Assembly: GCA_921293015.1 (NCBI GenBank)
Contig: OV121093.1
Coordinates: 1,364,001 to 1,428,000 of the forward strand
Length of the DNA: 64,000 bases
Direction: 5' to 3'
Origin: Phorcus lineatus
Taxonomy: Eukaryota; Mollusca; Gastropoda; Trochida; Trochidae
The number at the start of each line of letters is the position of its first letter. The first letter of the stretch is position 1. Made by a program: the position numbers and the translations under genes. Below the pieces are notes generated by a model, which saw only the letters and a program-made list of their open reading frames with translations, ran no database searches and was not told where the DNA came from. This document shows positions 33,335 through 42,775 of the stretch, one piece after another.

Positions 33335-34495
33335 ATACATTATCGTAGTGCTTTAGTTTGAGTGTTTAAGTGACTATGTGCTCCTGGTAAGGTCACCTAA
33401 GCTGGACAGGTCGACGGGTAGAAGCCAGACCAAATTTGAGTCCTTCTAAAACCTGCTGCACTATGCCTTTCTTTCCGTCTTTTTTCCTTATTGTTCAAAG
33501 CACGTTAAACCCTAACTCACTCACTCACTTAAGTGACTATGAGTGCTATGGCAGCCGGAGTGAGTGAGTTGGAAGTTTAACGTGCTTTCAACATTATTTC
33601 GGTTATTAAACACGTGGATGACAAGCATCCTGAAGAGAGTGGACAGATCAGGTAGAAAAAGGTCGAAAGGAGAGGAAAAAAGCTGAAAGAACGGAATAGT
33701 GAAAGATAGAAAGCAGGTTATAGAAGGGGCTTAAATGCTCCTTGTAGGAGCACATAGGCTGGACAGGTTGTTGGGTAGAAATTTGAGTCGTTCTTAAAAT
33801 TGGCCTTATATATAAATGATTTTGCCTTTCTTTCTCTATCCCTTATCTGTCCACTCTCTCTTGGATGCTTGTCAGTCACGTGATTAATAAATGATCTATT
33901 ACCCCTACTTCAGAGAACCCTCCATCACTGGACTCGATACCTTATCGTGGTGTGGTGGTTTGCGTGCTTCAGAGACCCTGAGAGCTAGGCCAGCTGGAGC
34001 TAACATGCTCCTGATAGGGGCACCCACGGTTGACGCCAGGCCAAATTTGAGTCCTTTTTAAACCTGCTTTCTATCTCTCACTATGCCTTTCTTTCCGTCT
34101 TTTCCCCTCATCTGTCCACTCTCTTTTGAATGCTAGTCATCCACGTGTGTTTTAACTGAAATATTGTTCAAAACGCGTTTTAACCGCTACTTACTCTCAC
34201 TCACTCAGAGATGCCAGCCGGAGAACAGACGACGGGAAAAAGCAAGACCAAATTTATTCGTTCTTAAACCTGTTGTCCATCTTTCACACGGCCATCCTTT
34301 CCGTCTTTTTCTTTCATCATTTCGACCCCTTTACTCTATGTATGAACTGTCCAATTCTTCCTATATGCTTGCCATCCACCACGTGTTTAACAACTGAAAT
34401 AGTGCCACCTCATTCCTTCGCTTGTCATCCACGTGTACTATAACTGAAATGTTGTTGAAAACTCGTTAACCAAATTTACTTACTAACCATATGTT
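33335..34495. mobile_element. Cluster of ACTC-tailed SINE copies in both orientations
   Basis: At least five pieces can be separated: 33335-33530 plus; 33558-33790 minus; about 33815-33900 plus; 33920-34205 plus with the full head GACTCGATACCTTATCGTGG; and 34206-34495 plus, heavily diverged. All share ACCAAATTTGAGTCCTTCT-like and CACGTGTTTAATAACTG-like blocks. Boundaries of decayed pieces are approximate. Confidence 0.75.
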
Positions 34496-34617
34496 AAATG
34501 AAGTCTGAATGATATGTTGTGTTTTCAGTCGAATACACCTCTGCTTAACATCTTTCATAACATTTGAGGTCATCATAACAGTACAAAATTTCGTTCCCAT
34601 ATTGAAGATTTAACTTT

Positions 34618-34870
34618 GAATTCCGATTGAAGAAAGCATTATGAAGGTTTTTCAAGACTTGAATTCTGGGTCAAATCACATTACTTTTTGCCCTTTCAAA
34701 CTTAAGTTCGCTTCTGGTCGCATGTATATACCATGGCAATCCCTCCTAATGTGCCTACTCCTTGGGCTCAGAGGTAGTCGACCAGCCACGGTGAACATCA
34801 AATCTTAGGTTTAAGACAGAGATCATCACCTCGAAAAACCTAATTCAGAGATCATCACCTCGAAATAATG
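34618..34870 (-). pseudogene. U1-LINE scraps: ORF2 linker joined to ORF1 zinc-knuckle region
   Basis: 34618-34700 matches the endonuclease-RT linker of ORF2 (GAATTCCGATTGAAGAAAGC; CAAGACTTGAATTCTGG). 34733-34870 matches ORF1 around the CCHC motif (GGCTCAGAGGTAGTCGACCA; ATCATCACCTCGAAAA). The order is non-native, so it is a rearranged remnant. Confidence 0.65.
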
Positions 34871-34879
34871 ATTGTTTCG

Positions 34880-35310
34880 TGAGCTTGCATGCTCCTGAAA
34901 AGGGTTCTCAAGCTGGGCAGCTTGACTGGTAGAAGCCAAACCAAATTTGAGTATCTCTAAAAACTTTTATCTATCTCTCGTTAAGTACCACCACTGGACC
35001 CAATACCTTATCGTGGTGTGGTGGTTTGCGTCCTTCCGTGATCCTGAGAGCTATGCCAGCTGGAGCTATCATGCTCCTGGTAGGGACACCCAAGCTGAAC
35101 AGGTGGACGGGTAGAAGCCAGACTAAATTTGAGTCCTTCTAAAACCTGCTGTCTATCTCTCACTATGCCTTTGTTTCCGTCTTTTCCATCATCCTTTCGA
35201 TCCCTTTCTCCCTGATCTATCCGCTCTCTTTTGGATGCTTGTCATCCACGTGTTTAATAACTGAAATATTGTTCAAAGCACGTTAAACCCCAACTCACTC
35301 ACTCTTATCA
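34880..35310 (+). mobile_element. ACTC-tailed SINE, near full length at 34987-35305, with a fragment before it
   Basis: The full copy has the CCACCACTGGACCCAATACC head, GACACCCAAGCTGAACAGG, and the AAACCCCAACTCACTCACTC tail. A partial copy (CTCCTGAAAAGGGTTCTCAA) precedes it at about 34880-34985. No clear target duplication was found. Confidence 0.8.
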
Positions 35311-35389
35311 AGAGGATCATATGGACTCACTCACTCGACGCTTTGCCTAACTCTCAAGGTACAAAATGAAACTTTTTGACTGATGATTT

Positions 35390-35700
35390 TTTCCCCAATA
35401 CAGCTAGAGACAATTACAATTTACTTGGAAACAGAGAAGTCTAGAATAATTTCAAAACGAAAACACAATAAACCATCAAGGGGAAAATATTTTCGAAGAC
35501 ATGAAAGCACTAATCTATCAAAGAATGACAAATTTAATTGAAGATGAGGAGTATGCATTTCGGGTTAGGGGTCGTAGTCGGTTTTCACAGTCTGAAGGCG
35601 CAACACAGATCGTTTTTCACATGGCCAGTTCACCACGTAAGTCTTATCTTCCTCCACTGGTAGAGCCACTGTTGAATTACTGCCTTATGGCGAATAGCAA
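35390..35700 (-). pseudogene. Possible U1-LINE spacer/ORF1-end remnant
   Basis: AAAACGAAAACACAATAAACC resembles spacer DNA of copies C/D, and CCTCCACTGGTAGAGCCACT resembles the ORF1 3' end. The intervening 78-codon frame is not recognised. Confidence 0.35.
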
Positions 35701-35859
35701 TTGCTCCTATATAGATGCATTGCCTCCCGCCTCTTGATATCCTAGGTTGTACTGCCAGTAGAAAAAAACTCTTCTTGGGCTGTCGCTCTTCTGAGAAATC
35801 CCAACTCACTCATTCTTCGGTGCATTGACTTGCCTTGGAGTCAGGGGCAATGCAGTTGG

Positions 35860-36119
35860 GGCGAGTCAGTTATCACAGTCCGAGAGCAATCAGTTGACCA
35901 GTAACTAGTCTGGACAAGTAGAAGGAGTAGACATCAGAACAAAATGAGTCCTTCTAAAACTTGGTTTACATCTCTCTCCTTTAACTTTCCGTCTTTTCCC
36001 TCATCCATTCGATCTCTTTCTCCAAATTCTGTCCACTCTTCCTAAAATGCCTGCCAGCCATGTGTTCAATAACTGTTATGTTATTTAAAGGACGTTAAAA
36101 CCCCATCTCAATAATAATA
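35860..36119 (+). mobile_element. Diverged ACTC-tailed SINE fragment
   Basis: AAAATGAGTCCTTCTAAAAC, TTCCGTCTTTTCCCTCATCC, GTTCAATAACTGTTATGTTA and AGGACGTTAAAACCCCA follow the family order at reduced identity. Confidence 0.6.
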
Positions 36120-37811
36120 ACATCAATTATGCCCGCACAATATAATGTTAAATAGCTAAACATGAATAAGAAATTGAGTATAATGCAAGAAATATGGTCT
36201 TAGGAGCAATATAAGATTTTAGAATAACAGTACATAATATACACATTAAAGTACATTATTTAAAGTAGTATATACATTAAGTAGAAAGTCTTAAAGGAAA
36301 ACACATATATCCCACGAGATATCTCCACTGGTGGAGCCACTATCAGACTGAAGTGAACTGTCAGACTCAGGAGCGTGTTTGATTGCGAAATTCGCTGCCT
36401 CCCTCCTCATCATGTCCCTAGTTAGTTAGCTCCTTTGTTCCTACTCCGACTTTGTCTCTCCACCTCTTTGACTTGTTCAATCACACTGTCTCTTTACGAT
36501 GAAAACTGTTCCTGAGAAGACTCTTGCGTGAGCCCCATATCCTGAGTAGATTCCTGAGATATGGCGACACACTGGTAGATGTCCCAGAAACTACTGGCTC
36601 CTTCCCTTCCACCAAAGATACATCCTGCGTACCACCAGCTGACCAGTCTGTACCGGAGTTGATGATATCTTCCTCCATCTGAATGTCTTGCATGTCTTCC
36701 AAGTAGCGTTGCTGTGCCTCCTGTTGATTTCTGTTAGAGCTCGTATACCATCTGCATAGGCCACCACTGGACTCAATACCTTATCGTGGTGTGGTGGTTT
36801 GCGTGCTTCAGAGACCCTGAGAGCTATGCCAGCCGGAGCTTAAATGCTCCTGGTAGGGGCACCCAAGCTGGACAGGTCGACGGGTAGAAGGCAGACCAAA
36901 TTTGAGTCCTTCTAAAACTTGTTGTCTATCTCTCACTATGCCTTTCTTCCTGGATTTTATCTCACCCTTTCGATCCCTTTCTCCCTTATCTGTCCACTCT
37001 CTTTTGGATGCTTGTCATCCACGTGTTTAATAACTGAAATATTGTTTAAAGCACATTAAAGCCCAACTCACTCACTCACTCACCATCTGCATAGGAACGA
37101 ACTCTAGGTAGAGGTGTTAGCACGGGCTGGGGCCCGCCTTCTAACTAGTCCATTCAGTCTCTACGCACATGTCCAACCCCTCGCATCTAAGACATAATGG
37201 AGGTCTGCCAGCCATTGTGAATAGGAAACTTGTGAGATGACGCATTTACCTCAAACAGGTGAGGAATACACTCCAAATCCTCATGCTTGGTTTCAATTAA
37301 AACATTGTACGTCCCTGTGTGAAGTCCATTATCAAAAACAGGCCAATAATCTTTAACGATTAGTTTAAGTAACTCCTCACCAAACCTTTCCGGAAGCCGG
37401 TGGAATTAACTCTCACTTTGTCTACTTTTGCCATGTCCAACACAAGCCTGTCCGTTAGCTTGGTCTTTCCAACGAGTGTAGTTTATTTGCAGCTGTAACA
37501 GTCGAAATAGTAATAAAGTCATTCATTAGGACAACTTCTCTTTGCAATCCTTTCTAACCCTTCCTGTTTCACAAAGTCTAAGAGAAGTTGGTGAACCTTG
37601 AAACGATTCATAGTGAACCAATCCGGGCAAAGAAAGGAAAGTTTTACAACTCTCTGACAAATACTCGTATCCACAATTCCTTGAGTCACAGATCCTTGGA
37701 AACATTAAGTTGCAATGGTGACGAAGAGAGAGAGAGTCCGAAAACTGTGTGCAATGCACCTACCCCTAGACCCGAGAAGAAAATGAAAGCTCAATACCAG
37801 TCTGACACAGC
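36120..37811 (-). pseudogene. LINE copy G: decayed ORF1 and start of ORF2, split by a SINE
   Basis: Minus-strand order: leader next to the U1 5' half (37811), ORF1 N-part (37760-37085) and C-part (36746-about 36340), spacer, and the first about 13 codons of ORF2 (ATGTTTAGCTATTTAACATT near 36163), where it is truncated. ORF1 C-terminal residues include MEEDIINSGTDWSAGG. The zinc-knuckle region lies near 37170-37215. Frames are broken. A SINE with perfect TSD interrupts ORF1. Confidence 0.75.
36761..37081 (+). mobile_element. Full-length ACTC-tailed SINE with 14-bp TSD (reference copy)
   Basis: 321 bp between duplications ACCATCTGCATAGG at 36747-36760 and 37082-37095. Head: CCACCACTGGACTCAATACC followed by TTATCGTGGTGTGGTGG. 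Middle: GGTCGACGGGTAGAAGG and TCCACTCTCTTTTGGATGC. Tail: CAACTCACTCACTCACTC. The TSD shows target-primed retroposition. No clear tRNA A/B boxes are seen, so its promoter origin is unresolved. It inserted into LINE copy G after that copy was in place. Confidence 0.9.
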
Positions 37812-37843
37812 TGATCATTCTAGAGCCTGTTCTAGGTAAGTAT
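37812..37843 (-). ncRNA. U1: U1 snRNA 5' half (interrupted), unit G
   Basis: The minus strand begins ATACTTACCT at 37843 as in U1, then AGAACAGGCTCTA and TGATCA, where LINE G begins. GGCA is altered to AGAA, so this is a decayed copy. Confidence 0.8.
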
Positions 37844-38075
37844 GCTTTTCTGCTGAGCTCCGCCCGACCCCTAGTAGTCGCAATTTTCACTTCACATAAT
37901 TTGTAGGTTAAGTGGGCTATTTTATTGCATTGACTGAATGTAAAGACAAATCGGAGACTTTGAAGGTGAGACTTTTTTTCTTTTTTCTTTAGATCGTCAG
38001 CTCACAGAGAGAAATGTCAAAGGAACTATTTGTACAGAGAAGAGAAATGAAAGTTCTAATTTTTATATTGTATAT
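37844..38075 (-). promoter_or_regulatory. U1 intergenic flank, short variant
   Basis: Contains the U1 3' flank (CTCTGTACAAATAGTTCC; GAGCTGACGATCTAAAG) and the proximal 5' flank (GTGAAAATTGCGACTAC; GAGCTCAGCAGAAAAGC). It lacks the roughly 330-bp centre found in the 51303-51862 flank, including the -50 to -70 zone where a U1 proximal sequence element would lie. Confidence 0.7.
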
Positions 38076-38090
38076 AAGGGGAGAGCGCGA
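38076..38090 (-). ncRNA. U1: U1 snRNA 3'-terminal remnant
   Basis: GTTCGCGCTCTCCCC on the minus strand is the distal part of U1 stem-loop IV. The rest of the 3' half is deleted, with LINE H ORF1 joined directly. Confidence 0.75.
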
Positions 38091-39178
38091 ACTACGTCGG
38101 CGTAGGATCTCCTTCCAGGAGGTTGTGTATGGAGGACATTTGAATAGCAGGTCTCGTAGTGCTGCGACAATCCCTCTTTATGTGGCCTACTTCCTTCATC
38201 GTAGGAGGCAGGATAGCGCAGTGGTTAGCGTGTTCGACTTCGGATCAGGAGGTCCGTGGTTCAGGGGCTCAGCAACTTTGTCTGCAGTAGAGAACTGTTC
38301 TACACGCTGTCAGGTGTGGGTGAAATGCTGCACTGAAATTCACTGCAGTACCACCCATGGTTCGCCAGTTCCAGCCGATGCTCGCAGGTTTCACCGCAAT
38401 GCATAGCCACTATAGTGTTGCAGGCTTTCTCCCTGCAATGATACTAGTAGCTGCGATATAAGTGAAATAATCTTGAAAGCGGCATTAAACCCCAACTCAC
38501 CTCACCTCAACTCCTTCATCGTAATCTTAAAGCAGGTCAGCCATAGTCAACAGCAGATCAAACTTGTAGGAAGCTGCCGTCACCGAAAACAAGTGAGGAA
38601 TATGATCTATGCTCTCATGCTGTGTTTTTATAACCACATCAGAAGTCCCTAGAGGAAGGCCTTGGTCAACATCGTCTTCTGACCTTTCCTTTTTCACCGA
38701 GATGATAGTCAAAAAGTCCTTAAAATGTATCTAAGGAACTCTATGCCAAAAGACTCTGGCAACCAGTGCACAGGGAAATTGGTACGTATTCTGTCCACAA
38801 TCAAAACATCTACCACAAGTCTTGAGCTGAGATTGATCCTGCCAATGCCGTGCAAGACATTGGCCGCTGCGACTGTGCTGACAGTTATAAACCACTCATT
38901 GGCTTTGGTCCAATTGGCCATTCTCACCAGGTGAATGTCCTTTATATAGTGCATAAGAAGCCGATGCAGCTTATATTTGATCAAAGAAAATCTTTCTGGT
39001 CCTAGGAAGGTCACTTTAACCACTCACCTCACCTCACCTCACAGAGTTATCAACTAGTCCATGCGGTACTGGACCGTTGAAAACGTAGGTGCCATGATGA
39101 GGGGGGAGTGGTGTCCACAGACTGTGTGTAACGCACCCACTCGTAGACCTGTATAGAAAAAAAACTGACTGACAAAGC
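38091..39178 (-). pseudogene. LINE copy H: decayed leader and ORF1, split by a SINE
   Basis: The 5' end lies at 39178 (GGCTTTGTCAGTCAG on the minus strand), directly after another LINE's A-run. ORF1 (about 39100-38520, then 38200-38092) matches the copy B/C type: WFITVSTVAAANVLHGIGRI, RTNFPVHWLPESFG, ETQHESIDHIPHLFSVTAAS-like blocks. It has stops and a 3' deletion that joins ORF1 to the U1 3' remnant at 38090. Confidence 0.8.
38204..38511 (+). mobile_element. Full-length tRNA-derived SINE with 12-bp TSD
   Basis: TSD TCCTTCATCGTA at 38192-38203 and 38512-38523. The head has a good pol III A box (TAGCGCAGTGG) and a B-box-like GTCCGTGGTTCAGGGG about 40 bp later. The body holds GTAGAGAACTGTTCTACACG and CCACCCATGGTTCGCC; the tail is AACCCCAACTCACCTCACCT. 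It shares its 3' end with the ACTC-tailed SINE, so both may use the same LINE machinery. Confidence 0.9.
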
Positions 39179-40309
39179 CTTTTTTAAAATAAAGTTTATT
39201 CACAAGAAAGAGGGCTTAACTACATTCTCCCCAGGCACTCACTTTCAACAAACGTCTCACACTCAACTCATCCGGACATATCCCTGTCCGGTCATCAGCA
39301 TAAGCAGATATTTTTGCTTCCTCGTTAACCCCAGGAATTTTGATGCCCCTTATTAACTTATCACTCCTGATCTCAATAAGAAAAGGTTCCAAAACCAAAA
39401 CGTATAATAAAGGGCTAAGGCTACAGCCTTGCCTTACACTCCTATCCACGGGGAAAATGTCCGAAAAATTCCCATTAACCAAAACCTTGCTAGAAATGCT
39501 TGTATAAAGTAACCCACTTAATGAAATTGGTTCCAAAACCATAATTATGTAGGGCCTTGAATAGAAATTCGTGATTTACCCGATCAAAAGCTTTCTCCTG
39601 ATCGAGGCAAATGAAAGCCACAGAGGTACCTTTCTGCTCTACGTAATCTACAACATTCCGAAGAAGATGCAGATTGTCTGCTATTGATCTCCCCTTGATA
39701 GAACAAGTCTTTATCAGGGTGAACAATCTCAGTAATAACTTTTGATAGCCGACCTTCTAAAACCCTAGATAATATTTTGTAATCTACATTTAATAAACTA
39801 ATAGGACGCTAATTACGTAACAACTGAGGATTATTTTTATCTTTACATAGAAGAGAAATACATCCCAATTTTTGTGAATTACTCAATGAATCCTGACTCA
39901 AGGCCAAGTGATAAAGATGTACTAAGACATCGCTAAATAAATCCCAAAATGCCAAATAGAATTCTTTACTTAACCCGTCCAACCCCGGAGCTTTATTATT
40001 ATCCATACCCTTAAGTGTCCTTAAAGCCTCCTCTTTTGTTACAGCGCCCTCTATACTATCGGTCGAATTAATTCGTCAATAGATTCTGAGCAATAAAAAT
40101 CATCAATTTCTTCAGCCGAACATAAATTTGCATAAAAATCTTTACAATGATTGATGATATCATCATTACAATTATAACTTTCGTTTCCATTTACAAGATT
40201 CCTCGTTAACCCCAGGAATTTGAAACTTATCACCCCTGATCTTAATAAAAAAAAGGTTCCAAAACCAAAACATGTAATAATGGGCTAAGGCTACAGACTT
40301 GCCTTACCC
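39179..40309 (-). pseudogene. LINE ORF2 remnant with internal deletion and scrambled RT piece
   Basis: It ends at a T-run (39178-39184 on the plus strand, the poly(A) tail) after a short 3'UTR (ATAAAGTTTATTCACAAG). ORF2 pieces are the RT core with AYADDRTGIC (altered YADD context), CLDQEKAFDRVNHEFLF and LDGLSKEFYLAFWDLF, then the linker ESYNCNDDIINHC. All sequence after the YADD region is deleted. 40200-40309 repeats the IPGVNEE-to-GCSLSPLL segment upstream of the linker, so the order is rearranged. Confidence 0.75.
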
Positions 40310-40400
40310 TCACTATGCCTTTCTTTCCGTTTTTTTCCCATCCTGTTGATCCCTTTCTTCCTGATCTGTCAACTCTCTTTTTTTGGTGCTTGTCCGAAGG
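40310..40400 (+). mobile_element. ACTC-SINE middle fragment
   Basis: CTCACTATGCCTTTCTTTCC, CATCCTGTTGATCCC and GATCTGTCAACTCTC match the family. Both ends are missing. Confidence 0.7.
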
Positions 40401-41455
40401 GTTGATGTATTGGCTGACAAAATTAGATTGTTCACTTCTCTTCAGGTTCGAAAGCAGGACTGTGTCTCTCTTGTGTCACCCGTTGCCGAAAAAACACTTC
40501 TGCGATGTAGTAGGATAGTCCTCGTCCACCACTGTTTATTCAGAAGGGGTCGGCGGTACATTTGTTGGGTCATATGGGCAGACCACTCATCTAAACTATC
40601 AACAATGTCGTTTTCCATTTGTGAGTCTTGCATTTCACCGATGTATCATGACTGTCCGTGTTGTTGGTGCCCTTGACCCCTCCTTGCCTGTGCATAAGAG
40701 CTTCTACTTGGAGGAGCTCTCACAAGGGGTGGTGTTCGCTGTCTGAGAGAACCCTGACAAACCCTGCGGACATGTCCCATCTCCTGACACCTTAAACACA
40801 AAGGGGGCCTCCCAGCCATGGTGAATAGTAGATCGAACACCTGCCCAGGCACAGCTACCTCGTAAAGGTGCGGTAGATTCTCGACTTCCTCAAGCTTGGT
40901 CTCTATCGTGACATTATAGGTCCCCATGGGAAGTCCGAGGGCAAAATCCTCTTTTGAGGTCTCCACCTCAACGCTCAGAACTTTCCAGTGGTCCTTGAAA
41001 ATATTCTTCAGGAAGTCCACTCCACAAGACTCAGGAAGCCAGTGCACTTTAAAGGAAACTTTAACTCGGTCCTTACATGCCAGGTCCACTACAAGCCTGT
41101 CTGTAAGCTTGAGGTCATGTAGTAGCTTTACAGCCTCTTACGTCTTCACAGTTGCACACCACTCTGTAACCTTGCTCCTTTTGGTAATTCTCTCTAACTC
41201 TCCTATTTTGAGGTAATCAATTAAAAGTTGAAACACACGGAACCTGTTCATCGAAAACCTGTCTGGACCAATGAAAGTAAGCCGCATAACTCTTTGCCTA
41301 ATAGAGGTGTCCACAAGCCCAGCCGTTGCAGATCCATGAAAGTAGGTAGTAGCCATGATGAACAGCGTGGAGAAGGTGGTGTCTGAAGACTGCACAAAGC
41401 ACCCACCTGTAGACCTGAATAAAGAAAAATAGAGCTCAATACCAATCTGACACAG
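40401..41455 (-). pseudogene. LINE copy F: ORF1 with nonsense mutations
   Basis: The start ATG at about 41357 gives MATTYFHGSATAGLVDTSI; a stop near 41137 splits the frame. The remainder has KVSFKVHWLPESCGVDFLKN, LPMGTYNVTIETKLEEVENL and the zinc knuckle CLRCQEMGHVRRVC. The leader adjoins a U1 5' half at 41455. It is a distinct ORF1 subfamily. ORF2 is not attached. Confidence 0.8.
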
Positions 41456-41487
41456 GGAATCACTAGGAGCACGTGCCAGGTAGGTAT
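41456..41487 (-). ncRNA. U1: U1 snRNA 5' half (interrupted), unit F
   Basis: The minus strand from 41487 reads ATACCTACCTGGCACGTGCT, then CCTAGTGATTC, where LINE F begins. T6C and other changes mark a decayed copy. Confidence 0.8.
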
Positions 41488-41700
41488 GCTTTTCTGTTGA
41501 GCTCCGCCCGACCCCTTGTCGCAATTTTCACTTGACATACTTTGTAGGTTAAGTGTTTTTTGAAGTGTTAAGTGTCTGAATGTAAAGACAACTAGAAGAC
41601 TTGGTAGGTGATACTTTTTTTTATTTAAATCGACAGCTCACAGAGAGAGATGTCACATGAAATATTTGTACAGAGAAGAGAATTGAGTCACAATTTTCAT
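41488..41700 (-). promoter_or_regulatory. U1 intergenic flank, short variant
   Basis: Same structure as 37844-38075: U1 3' flank (CTCTGTACAAATATTTCATG; GAGCTGTCGATTTAAAT) joined to the proximal 5' flank (GTGAAAATTGCGACAAGGGG), without the long central segment. No U1 3' half precedes it. Confidence 0.7.
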
Positions 41701-42574
41701 GGTTCTCTGGCAGTCCATTGTAATGTGGCTTACTTACCCACCATGTACTTCGTCCCCTGGCTGCTCTTCTTGCCGATGTCCCCTGTCTCCTCTAGCCGCA
41801 TCGGCGTAAGACCTTCCAACATGACCATTTGTTCGAGGGATCGTGGCTGGTCTCCTTGTGCTTCCTTGGCAGTCCCTTCTTATATGACCCACTTGTCTAC
41901 ACCTCAGGCACAGAGGTGGTCGACCTGCCATGGTGATCAAAACTCGAATTTATGGATGGAAAACATCACCTCGAAAAGATGAGTGATGTTCTCAACTTCC
42001 TCGTTCCTTGTCTCTATGAGGACATTTTAAGTTCCCATGGGCAATCGCTCGTCAAAATCATCTTTTGATTTTACTTCTTCCACATCCAACACATTCCAAT
42101 GATTCCTGAAAATATGTTTCAGAAACTCCGGTCCAAACACCTCGGGGAGCCAGTGAACCTTAAAATTCACACAAACTCTATCCACGTGTGAGACCTGTAC
42201 CACTAGTCTGTCCGATATCCTCGTCTCCTCAATGTCGTGTAGCACTTAAGCAGAAGTGATACTTGAAAGGGTAACAAACCACTCGTTTGCCTTCATCCTT
42301 TTCGCTATCCTCTGAAGTTCTTGCTTGTTGACGTAGTCTAACAGAAACATGAATACCTAATATCTCTTCACTGCGAAAAGGTCCAGTCCAAGAAACGTTA
42401 ACTTCACCACTCTTCTCCTGATCTCTGTATCCATCAACTCGCTGGGTACCGATCCATGATTGTACGAACTCGCCATGGTCGAAACTGGAAAGAGGAGGTG
42501 TTGGAAGACCGTGCTTGCGCACCCACCCGTAGATCTGCAGAAAAGAAAAAAGCTCAATACTAGTCTGACACAGG
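41701..42574 (-). pseudogene. LINE copy E: broken ORF1, copy D type
   Basis: The ATG at 42476 gives MASSYNHGSVPSELMDTEI; stops lie near 42358 and 42244. Later parts include VHWLPEVFGPEFLKHIFRNH and the knuckle CLRCRQVGHIRRDC, with deletion of the C-terminus. It closely matches ORF1 of copy D at 62352-63398. Confidence 0.8.
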
Positions 42575-42606
42575 GAATCAATGTAGAGCCTGTGCCAGGT
42601 AAGTTT
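42575..42606 (-). ncRNA. U1: U1 snRNA 5' half (interrupted), unit E
   Basis: Minus strand: AAACTTACCTGGCACAGGCT, then CTACATTGATTC, followed by LINE E. One substitution at nt 2. Confidence 0.85.
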
Positions 42607-42775
42607 GCTTTTCTGCTGAGCTCCGTCCGCCCCCTTGTATTCGCAATTTTCACTCGCCTGGGTGTCGCAGTAAAGAAAATGGCAGTAAAGGAAATGACGA
42701 AAGGTAAATAGTCGGCAGTCTAGAAAATGCCACATGCGCTGCTGCCTCTTCTTAGACATTAACACAACTTTCAGA
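42607..42775 (-). promoter_or_regulatory. U1 5' flank (proximal promoter region)
   Basis: Matches the 5' flank of the other units, including CGCATGTGGCATTTTCTAGA, CTGCCGACTATTTACC, GACACCCAGGCGAGTG and CAGCAGAAAAGC next to U1 nt 1. It is cut at 42775, where LINE A ORF2 sequence begins. Confidence 0.75.
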
